Made by a program: the position numbers and the translations under genes
Shown: positions 6,623 through 12,448 of the stretch, in pieces
Layout of the letters: every line of letters begins with the position of its first letter
How positions within the stretch are numbered: the stretch's first letter is position 1
The notes under the pieces: generated by a model
What the model was told of the DNA's origin: nothing
The model's database searches: none
The model's input: only the letters and a program-made list of their open reading frames with translations
NCBI GenBank assembly: GCA_013812265.1
Contig: JACCTQ010000033.1
Span: forward strand, 1-12,448
Length of the DNA stretch: 12,448 nt
Direction: 5' to 3'
DNA from: Actinomycetota bacterium
GTDB lineage: Bacteria > Actinomycetota > Thermoleophilia > Gaiellales > Gaiellaceae

Positions 6623-7201
6623 ATGAGAATGATCAGGGTCATCGTCATCGGCGCCGCGGCGACTGCCGCCGTGGCTGTGTTCGCGTTGACTTCCGGCGCC
6701 GGCGGTTCGGTCTCGGCCGCGAGCGCCGTGCTCGTCGACGCAGAGGGTGCCCCCATCGGGAGGGTGAAGGTGCTTTCGAAGGGCGGCAAGGTTCAGCTCT
6801 CGGTCGACGCCTCCAGGCTGTCACCCGGCTTTCACGGCTTCCACGTCCACGGGGTCGGCCGGTGCGAGGCACCCTTCACGAGCGCCGGAGGTCACCACAA
6901 TCCGGTCGCTGCGGCTCACGCCGACCATGCGGGCGACCTGCCCGTCCTCCTCGTCGCCCGCGACGGGACGGCGAACGCCTCGTTCGCCTCGGATCGACTC
7001 GACGTGGAAGGTTTGCTCGACGCGGACGGTAGCTCGATCATCGTCCACGCAGCACCCGACAACTACGCCAACATCCCGGCTCGGTACGCGGCGGCAGGCC
7101 CCGACGCGGCGACGCTCGCCACGGGCGACTCGGGCGGCCGTGTGGCCTGCGGCGTCCTGAACGCCGGGGCGGGCGGGGAGGGCAGCGGGCGCGGGCGGTG
7201 A
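6623..7201 (+). CDS. sodC: Cu/Zn superoxide dismutase, exported
   Basis: Converts superoxide to oxygen and hydrogen peroxide outside the cytoplasm. The 192-residue product opens with Arg residues and a hydrophobic stretch (about 6-23), then an Ala/Ser-rich stretch with a likely cleavage site near VSA or ASA (30-35). There is no lipobox cysteine, so it should be secreted or anchored only by an uncleaved helix. All metal ligands are present: His74 and His76 (FHVHG), His91 (GGHHNP), His99, His102 and Asp105 (HADHAGD), and His142 (IIVHA). Cys81 and Cys176 can form the conserved disulfide, and Arg173 is the active-site arginine. The zinc loop is short, as in many bacterial forms. GGGAGG at 6613-6618 supports the ATG. 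The C-terminus ends in a Gly/Arg tail. It probably shares a transcript with the MMPL gene. Confidence 0.95.
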   Translation: MRMIRVIVIGAAATAAVAVFALTSGAGGSVSAASAVLVDAEGAPIGRVKVLSKGGKVQLSVDASRLSPGFHGFHVHGVGRCEAPFTSAGGHHNPVAAAHADHAGDLPVLLVARDGTANASFASDRLDVEGLLDADGSSIIVHAAPDNYANIPARYAAAGPDAATLATGDSGGRVACGVLNAGAGGEGSGRGR

Positions 7202-7242
7202 GCGGTGAGGCTGCGCTCGCGGACCTGTTAGCCCTCGCGTCG

Positions 7243-7320
7243 ATGACGGAGTGGACAGAGTTCTACGAGGCTGCGAGCGACCGCTCAATCAGCGGTCGAT
7301 GCGGCCTCACGATTCGGTAG
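7243..7320 (+). other. Possible 25-codon ORF or gene scrap
   Basis: ATG at 7243 opens MTEWTEFYEAASDR and runs to TAG at 7318-7320, overlapping the end of the mannosidase gene by 14 bases. The first 14 codons are G/C-ending like real genes here, while the rest are less so. There is no ribosome binding site, and the hairpin at 7278-7298 lies inside. It may be the leftover 5' end of a deleted gene, or chance. Confidence 0.15.
7278..7298. terminator. Hairpin between converging sodC and mannosidase genes
   Basis: CGACCGCT (7278-7285) pairs perfectly with AGCGGTCG (7291-7298) around a CAATC loop. It lies eight bases past the mannosidase stop and 76 bases past that of sodC, so it may terminate both. 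No T-run is present. The rest of the 105-bp gap (7202-7306) shows nothing convincing apart from the short ORF at 7243. Confidence 0.5.
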
Positions 7321-9919
7321 GTGGGTCGCCCCTGTCGAGGCTACGGCCTTCCTGGGGCGTCAATTCTGTCTTCGCGTCTTGGTCGCTCGGCGCGTCGATC
7401 ACCGGAGGAGAAGCGCTTTCCTCCGGTGGCGCCACCGGTCCCACCGCCGGCTGTCCGGGCGGGTGCTCGCACCATTCGAGGAGAGTGGTCTGCAGGACGG
7501 GCGCGTCCGGGTCGCGCGGTACCCGGAACGTCTTGACCTCGGCCGGCCCGAACTCCGCTTCGATGGTCCGCTTCACCAGAGGAAGCTCGATGGACACGCG
7601 CGCCGGCCGGCCGGCGCTTTCGTACGCGCGGACGACCAGATCACCGTCGCCGTCCTCGGAGGCTTTGAGGACAGTGAGCAAGATCGAGTCCTCGCTCACG
7701 GACCCGTACGAGGCTCGGGCCGGAAGGGGGCCCCGATGATACGACTCGAGCAGCGCGAACGGCGGCTGGTTGAGCTCGGCCGCGAGCTGCACGATCCCCG
7801 CCGCTCGCCAGTCGCCGGTGTGCGGCACGAGGCGGTAGGTGAGCTCCTGGCGTCCCTGGTCGAGGTACTCGTAGATCCCGTCCTCGTCGAGGAGCCTCGG
7901 GTCGTGCCAGGCGTAGACGGGGCTTCTCGCGACGGTTATGCCGATATCGCCTCCCCGCGCGTCGTGCCCGCACTTGCCGTCGTTCAGGACCGACAAGCCG
8001 GCCGACCGCCCATTCGGCAGCGAGCCCGAGACGTCCACCCAGGCCTGGGCCGGCTCCTCGTGGCCGTCGGCAGGTCGTTCGATGTGGCCGTAGGGCACTT
8101 CGTACGTCGCCCGGTCGGCCGCAATGGCGGTGGGGAAGCGAAGCTTCAGCAGCTTGTGTCGCTCGCGCCAGTCGAGCACGGCACGCACCTCGACGTGTCT
8201 CGACTGTGCTCCGAGCACGATCTCCTCCACCAGCGACGAGGCGCCGTAGCGGCTCTCGACCCGCAGGATCGCGCGGACCGGCCCCTGCTCCACCAGCCGG
8301 ACGGACGTGCACTCGAATTCGCTCACCACCTCGTCGTATGCCCGCACGCCGTGCCCCCAGGTATCGGAAAGGTCCCGAATAACCACGGCGTGGCCGCTGC
8401 GCCGGCCTCCGACAAGATCGACGCCCGCGACCTTTTCCTCCAGCTTCGAGAGCCAGCCGGTGGCCGGATCGATCTCGAGGCCGAGAAAGGCGTTCTCCAG
8501 CCTCGTGTCCGTCGCCGAGACCCCGAGAGCCGGCTTCACCTCGCCGGGATAGACGCGGTAGACGCGGTACCCGAGCGGGGGGACATCGGCTGGGAAGACG
8601 AGGCGGCGTCGCGCGTCATGGACGACGGCATGCGAGCGGCCGCGCTGAACGGCAACCGGCGTGCCTTCGTCGTCCGTCATGCGATCGTGTTCCGCCGGAA
8701 ACCCCACGAACTCGAGCTCGATGTCGGCGTGCAGCCGCCAGGGATGAGGGTTGAAGACGACGACCGGGGCCATGTCCGGCTCGGCTGGAATATCGATCTG
8801 GCGGCTGATCACCTGGACGGCTCGATTGAAGGCTTCGGCGGCGACCGAGCAGGAGTGCCCGTACTGGTCGCGGCTGTCTTCGTACGCGGAAGGGATGGCC
8901 GTCCCGGCCAGCGTGTCGTGGAACTGGTTGAAGAGCATGACCTTCCACGCCTCGGTGAGCGCAGCGAGCGGGTACGGCAGCCCGACGTGGAGATCGGCGA
9001 CGGTCGCCCACTTCTCAGCGCGCAGGAGCAGATTCTCCGCCCGGCGGTTCCAGCTCTTCACCCCTGAGTGAGCGGAGTAGCAGCCGACACAGTGGTGCTG
9101 CAGCTCCCCGGCGTGTACCGGGATGTCGCCGTCCTCGAGGATCCGGTCGAAGAACGCGCGCAGCGAGCTGCACCCGAGCGTCGGAAGGCCGTCCATCGCA
9201 TTCAGGCGGCGAATGCTGTCGAGATTCGCGCGCGTCGGGCCGCCGCCGTGATTCCCGACACCGTAGAAGACCATGAGCTCGAGCCTGTCGGCGGGTAGCT
9301 GCGCCAGTGCCTTGTCGAGATGATCGCCAACGTCTCCACGATCGCTCGTGTACTCGTGCGGTATGCGGTAGGCCAGAACGCGCGAGCCGTCCGGCGACTC
9401 CCACCAGAAGTAGGGATTCGGCAAGCTCAGCTCGTGCGCGTGGGGACGCATGAAGACGTACGAGTCCATGCCGCTACCACGCAGCAACTGGGCCAGCGAC
9501 GCGTTGTGGCCGAAGGGGTCGGCGTTGCAGCCCGTGGTGGCGATGATGCCGAAGCGCTCGTTCAGGTACCGCTGCCCGTACAACGCCTGGCGGACGAAGG
9601 ACTCGCCGGCGGGAATGTTGCAATCGGGCTCCACCCACCAGCCGCCGGCGACCTGGAAGCGCCCGTCGGCGATGCGTCGCCGTATCGCCTCGAACAGGTC
9701 CGGATCGCTCTCCTCCACCCACTGCAGGTAGCACACCGAATCCGCTGTGAAGACGAACTCCGGGTACTCCTCCATGCGATCGATGGCGGACTGGAAGGTC
9801 GCCCGCACCTCCTGGTAGCCCTCAGGCCACTGCCACAGCCATACGGGGTCGATGTGCGCGTTGCCGATCATGTGCACGACGCGCTCCTTGCCGGACGGCC
9901 TCCGTCCCTTCTCGGTCAC
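7307..9919 (-). CDS. Glycoside hydrolase family 38 alpha-mannosidase
   Basis: Zinc-dependent retaining enzyme that removes alpha-linked mannose. There is no signal peptide, so it should act on imported oligosaccharides in the cytoplasm. From the GTG at 9917-9919 it has 870 residues. The N-terminal catalytic domain (about 14-300) has NAHIDPVWLW (His22, Asp24), WWVEPD (94-99), CNADPFGHNA with the expected nucleophile and metal ligand Asp134, and YGVGNHGGGPT (219-229). QFHD supplies metal ligand His334, and ELQHHCVGCYSAHSGVKSWNRRAENLL fits the middle domain. The rest matches the beta-rich C-terminal part. The frame extends to an ATG at 9970, but that start has no ribosome binding site and the added 17 residues use rarer codons, whereas GGGGGA precedes the GTG. 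A 9-bp tandem repeat at 8550-8567 encodes YRVYRV. It is last in the ABC importer operon. Confidence 0.93.
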   Translation of the reverse strand: MTEKGRRPSGKERVVHMIGNAHIDPVWLWQWPEGYQEVRATFQSAIDRMEEYPEFVFTADSVCYLQWVEESDPDLFEAIRRRIADGRFQVAGGWWVEPDCNIPAGESFVRQALYGQRYLNERFGIIATTGCNADPFGHNASLAQLLRGSGMDSYVFMRPHAHELSLPNPYFWWESPDGSRVLAYRIPHEYTSDRGDVGDHLDKALAQLPADRLELMVFYGVGNHGGGPTRANLDSIRRLNAMDGLPTLGCSSLRAFFDRILEDGDIPVHAGELQHHCVGCYSAHSGVKSWNRRAENLLLRAEKWATVADLHVGLPYPLAALTEAWKVMLFNQFHDTLAGTAIPSAYEDSRDQYGHSCSVAAEAFNRAVQVISRQIDIPAEPDMAPVVVFNPHPWRLHADIELEFVGFPAEHDRMTDDEGTPVAVQRGRSHAVVHDARRRLVFPADVPPLGYRVYRVYPGEVKPALGVSATDTRLENAFLGLEIDPATGWLSKLEEKVAGVDLVGGRRSGHAVVIRDLSDTWGHGVRAYDEVVSEFECTSVRLVEQGPVRAILRVESRYGASSLVEEIVLGAQSRHVEVRAVLDWRERHKLLKLRFPTAIAADRATYEVPYGHIERPADGHEEPAQAWVDVSGSLPNGRSAGLSVLNDGKCGHDARGGDIGITVARSPVYAWHDPRLLDEDGIYEYLDQGRQELTYRLVPHTGDWRAAGIVQLAAELNQPPFALLESYHRGPLPARASYGSVSEDSILLTVLKASEDGDGDLVVRAYESAGRPARVSIELPLVKRTIEAEFGPAEVKTFRVPRDPDAPVLQTTLLEWCEHPPGQPAVGPVAPPEESASPPVIDAPSDQDAKTELTPQEGRSLDRGDPPTES

Positions 9920-9990
9920 CTGCCGTCCCCCGCTCGGCGCCAAGGCGCAGGCCCATGCCGTTCTGGCCATGCCCGTAGCCGTCGGACTTT

Positions 9991-10005
9991 GTGGCTCAGA
10001 GCCAC
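9991..10005 (-). promoter_or_regulatory. Hairpin directly after the MalG-type permease gene
   Basis: GTGGCT, loop CTG, AGCCAC on the minus strand is a 15-base near-palindrome that begins within the permease stop codon and is followed by AAAG. It lies in the gap before the mannosidase. In sugar-importer operons such elements can stabilise upstream mRNA or lower downstream expression; either would be inference here. Confidence 0.4.
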
Positions 10006-10919
10006 TAACCCTTGCGCCCGGACGTGGCGATGCCCTCGAGGAAGTAGCGCTGGAACAGGGCGAAGATGACGATCATGGGGATCGTGGAGATTACGAGCGC
10101 CGCGATGATGATCTGGTAGTCGCCCTCGCCGCCGCCGCCCTGACCGAATGAGTCGAGGATCGTCTTCAGGCCGAGCGGAAGCGTAAACAGCGCGTCGTCA
10201 CGGAGGTAGATGAGCGGCCGCATCAGGTCGTTCCAACTCGCCTGCAGCTCGAAGATGAATGCCACCACGAGCGCCGGCTTGGCCAGCGGCATCGCGATGC
10301 GCCAGAACATCGTGAAGAAGTTATCACCGTCCATGCGGGCGGCCTCGAACAGCTCGCGCGGGATGCCGAGGAAGAACTGGCGCAACAGGAAGATGTAGAA
10401 GGCGCTCCCGAAGAGGTTCATCACCCACAGTGGATATTGGGTGTTCACGAGCCCGAGCTCGTTCCAGATCAGGTAGACCGGGATCATGGTCACGGCGGCG
10501 GGCAGCATCATGGTGGCGAGCACCAGCCCGAAGAGCGCGTTCCGCCCGGGGAACCGGAAGTACGCGAACCCGAAGGCGACGATCGCGCTGGAGATGGTCA
10601 CCGTGGCCGCAGCCAGAACGCCGATGTAGACGCTGTTCAGAAACCACGTCAGCACCGGTGCGATGTCCCATACCTCGGTGTAGTTCGAAGGCTGCCAGAC
10701 CTCCGGGATCAGGCGGTTGTCGAAAACGTGCTCGCGGGGCTTGAGCGACGCGCTGATGGCCCAGACGAACGGGTAGATGAAAAGCACGGAGAGCCCGAGC
10801 AGCACGGCGAAGAAGAGTCCTCTCGTGGCCAGCGTGCCCTGCGGGCGGGGCCAACCGCGTCGCTGCCGACCCAGCGGGGGCGCCGGCGCCGCGGTCGCCG
10901 ACGCTGTCTTAGATGGCAT
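10005..10919 (-). CDS. Carbohydrate ABC transporter permease, MalG type
   Basis: Inner-membrane subunit of a CUT1-type sugar importer, 304 residues, a typical length. After a Pro/Arg-rich cytoplasmic start it has six predicted helices, beginning with GLFFAVLLGLSVLFIYPFVW. The EAA loop that docks the ATPase reads EAARMDGDNFFTMFWRIAMP (from Glu192). The family's C-terminal ending FQRYFLEGIATSGRKG is intact, and ends of this form are characteristic of MalG homologues. The ATG at 10917-10919 comes two bases after the stop of the MalF-type gene, so translation is probably coupled. A longer open frame running up to 11333 overlaps that gene and is not used. Substrate specificity is inferred from the mannosidase next door. 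Confidence 0.95.
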   Translation of the reverse strand: MPSKTASATAAPAPPLGRQRRGWPRPQGTLATRGLFFAVLLGLSVLFIYPFVWAISASLKPREHVFDNRLIPEVWQPSNYTEVWDIAPVLTWFLNSVYIGVLAAATVTISSAIVAFGFAYFRFPGRNALFGLVLATMMLPAAVTMIPVYLIWNELGLVNTQYPLWVMNLFGSAFYIFLLRQFFLGIPRELFEAARMDGDNFFTMFWRIAMPLAKPALVVAFIFELQASWNDLMRPLIYLRDDALFTLPLGLKTILDSFGQGGGGEGDYQIIIAALVISTIPMIVIFALFQRYFLEGIATSGRKG

Positions 10920-10921
10920 CG

Positions 10922-11881
10922 TCACTTCTTGTCGCCGTAGTAGAAGACGAACCGCTTGCTGAGCTTGGTCTGGATGAGCGTGACCACCATGATCACCACG
11001 AAGAGGAGCCAGGCCAGCGCCGAGGCGTAGCCCATGCGGAAGAACTCGAACGCCTGTCTGAACAGATAGATGACGTAGAAGAGCGCCGCTTCGCTGCTGT
11101 ACGACTCGGAGCCGAGGCCGAAGAACGCGGTGTACGCCTCCGTGAACGCCTGGAGCCCGCTGATGGTGAGGATGATGAACGTGAAAAAGAGGGCGCTCGA
11201 GATCATGGGCAGCGTCACGTCGCGGAACCTCCGCCACGAGGAGGCACCATCCATGGCCGCTGCCTCGTAGAGCTGCTGAGGCACGCTCTTCAGTGCCGCC
11301 AGGTAGATGACCATCGTCCCGCCTACCGACCACACGCTCATGATTACGAGCCCGGGCTTCACCCAGCTCGGGTCGGTCGTCCAGAACGGCCCGGGCAGGC
11401 CGAGGAGCTCCAGGCCGCGGTTGATGACGCCGAACGAGCCGTTGAAGAACAGCAGGAAGAGGATCGCAACGGCCACGGGCGGTGTCATCTGCGGTAGGTA
11501 GAAGACGGTGCGGAAGAAGCCGCCCGCCCGCCCGACGCGGAGCAGGATCATCGCCAGCCCGAGCGCGACGATCATCGTCGCGGGCACGAGCATCACGGTG
11601 AAGATCAGCGTGTTGGCGAGAGCTTTCCGGACCTTCGGGTCGTGGATGAGCTCGGAGTAGTTGTCACGGCCGACGTAGCTCGTCTGCTCGATGATGCTGT
11701 AGTCCGTGAGCGACAGGATGAAGCTGGCCACCATCGGACCCGAGGTAAAGACCAGGAACCCGAAGATCCAGGGGGCGATGAAGGCGTATGCGGCCCACGT
11801 CTCCCGTTTTCGGAAACCGGACGCCCAGCGCTGGGCCCGCTCGCGGGGGCCGAGCGCTGGAGTGGTGGAGCCGCTGGTCAA
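10922..11881 (-). CDS. Carbohydrate ABC transporter permease, MalF type
   Basis: Partner membrane subunit of the same CUT1-type importer, 319 residues. A charged N-terminus (RKRETW) leads into the first helix AAYAFIAPWIFGFLVF, typical of this family, followed by about five more. The EAA loop is EAAAMDGASSWRRFRDVTLP from Glu206, with the usual ISSALFFTFI after it. It ends FVFYYGDKK, and its stop is two bases from the next ATG. The start is TTG at 11879-11881, preceded by a purine-rich AGAGAAGAA at modest spacing; no ATG or GTG in this frame lies near enough to replace it. The gap to the upstream binding-protein gene is 28 nt. Confidence 0.94.
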   Translation of the reverse strand: MTSGSTTPALGPRERAQRWASGFRKRETWAAYAFIAPWIFGFLVFTSGPMVASFILSLTDYSIIEQTSYVGRDNYSELIHDPKVRKALANTLIFTVMLVPATMIVALGLAMILLRVGRAGGFFRTVFYLPQMTPPVAVAILFLLFFNGSFGVINRGLELLGLPGPFWTTDPSWVKPGLVIMSVWSVGGTMVIYLAALKSVPQQLYEAAAMDGASSWRRFRDVTLPMISSALFFTFIILTISGLQAFTEAYTAFFGLGSESYSSEAALFYVIYLFRQAFEFFRMGYASALAWLLFVVIMVVTLIQTKLSKRFVFYYGDKK

Positions 11882-11909
11882 GGGCGGTTCTTCTCTGGCT
11901 TGGAGTGAC

Positions 11910-12448
11910 CTACTTGGCCCTGTCGATCGCTGCCTGCGCCTCTCTTTGCGCTTGCCTCAACGCCTGGGCGGGGGTCTGCTGGCGGTTCAGCACCCGGTTG
12001 ACGGCGTCCTGCCATGCCTGCTGGAACTCCGCTCCCGCCGGGGAGGCCGGAATCGTGAACGAGTACTTCTGCACCTGCACGAGCAGTCTGACGGCGTCGT
12101 CGAAGCCCTTCTTCTTCGTCTTCTGGTACAGGTCCTCGTAGATCTTCACATCGGCGACGCTGTTAGCCGTAGAGAGACCTACGAAGGGCCTGCCGGACCG
12201 GTTCAGCGCCTCGATGCGCGCTCGGGCCGCCTTGACCCAGGTCGACGCGTTCGTCACGACCTTGATCCATTTGCAGGCATTCCCTGGGTTCTTCGCGCCT
12301 TTCGCTATCGCCCACCCGTTTCCGCTGATCCAGGTGATGGGGGCGCCGTTTCTCTTCATGAAGGCGCGGGCCGTGATGTCGACGTTCGGCGAGACGCGGG
12401 CAAGAACCGCGTAGTAGAAGTTCTCGATCGGAAGCGCCCCCACCTGGT
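11910..12448 (-). CDS. Sugar ABC transporter substrate-binding protein (N-terminal part outside window)
   Basis: C-terminal portion, about 179 residues, of an extracellular solute-binding protein of the family that serves CUT1 sugar importers. The frame is open to the window edge, so the signal peptide and ligand-binding N-lobe are missing. Evidence is the family-like segment SGNGWAIAKGAKNPGNACKWIKVVTN, where the mature protein usually carries the glycine-tryptophan loop and the helix of the C-lobe. The ending, NRVLNRQQTPAQALRQAQREAQAAID, also matches the usual C-terminal helix. It is the first visible gene of the importer operon, with the MalF-type gene 28 nt on. In related operons it captures the oligosaccharide outside the cell; the ligand here is probably a mannoside, judged only from the GH38 gene. 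Confidence 0.88.
   Translation of the reverse strand, partial: QVGALPIENFYYAVLARVSPNVDITARAFMKRNGAPITWISGNGWAIAKGAKNPGNACKWIKVVTNASTWVKAARARIEALNRSGRPFVGLSTANSVADVKIYEDLYQKTKKKGFDDAVRLLVQVQKYSFTIPASPAGAEFQQAWQDAVNRVLNRQQTPAQALRQAQREAQAAIDRAK

Noticed and set aside
7207..7275. GAGGCTGCG repeated 61 bp apart in the sodC-mannosidase gap
   Set aside because: Nine bases of G+C-rich sequence repeated twice is expected by chance, and no other feature of a mobile element or attachment site is present.
7379..9067. 562-codon plus-strand open frame opposite the mannosidase gene
   Set aside because: It is a shadow of the GH38 gene. The peptide is low complexity in character and has no ribosome binding site or recognisable domain.
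10920..11333. 138-codon upstream extension of the MalG-type permease frame
   Set aside because: It lies inside the MalF-type gene in another frame. The ATG at 10919, two bases after the MalF stop, gives a normal-length permease.
1..12448. CRISPR arrays, tRNA or rRNA genes, insertion sequences, phage or defence genes
   Set aside because: No spaced direct repeats, cloverleaf-like sequences, transposase motifs or toxin/antitoxin-like pairs were seen when reading both strands.

Overview
The window is G+C-rich chromosomal DNA, densely packed with genes whose codons mostly end in G or C. It starts genes with ATG, GTG and TTG alike. The gene content and protein wording suggest an actinobacterium. 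A member of the class Thermoleophilia (Gaiellales/Solirubrobacterales relatives) is my best guess, but this is inference and not a database result.

Layout. (1) 2-505, plus strand: the 3' part of a cytidylate kinase-like P-loop protein. (2) 506-595: a convergent gap full of GC hairpins. (3) 596-3284, minus strand: bioY (biotin transporter S component) followed by pta (full-length phosphate acetyltransferase). A 31-nt gap carrying a UUCG-loop hairpin separates them. (4) 3285-3383: a divergent control region with a good promoter for bioY placed so that the transcript would begin almost at its GTG. (5) 3384-7201, plus strand: ackA (a short acetate kinase), an MMPL/RND-type membrane transporter and an exported Cu/Zn superoxide dismutase (sodC), closely spaced. 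(6) 7202-7306: a convergent gap with a hairpin and perhaps a gene scrap. (7) 7307-12448, minus strand: an operon transcribed in the order substrate-binding protein (cut by the window edge), MalF-type permease, MalG-type permease, GH38 alpha-mannosidase.

How the genes fit together. Pta and AckA form the acetyl-CoA / acetyl-phosphate / acetate pathway that yields or consumes ATP, but here they lie on opposite strands, and pta is grouped with bioY. Biotin serves acyl-CoA carboxylases that draw on acetyl-CoA, so the pairing is biochemically reasonable. The last operon looks like uptake of a mannose-containing oligosaccharide by an ABC importer and its hydrolysis by a cytoplasmic GH38 enzyme. No ATPase or regulator for the importer is in view. 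MMPL and SodC act at or outside the membrane.

I found no CRISPR array, transposon, phage gene, RNA gene or obviously new multi-gene system. Nearly everything belongs to known families. The points worth a second look are the unusual acetate kinase, the bioY-pta arrangement with its leaderless-looking promoter and hairpin, the altered loop of the kinase-like protein, and the intergenic structures.
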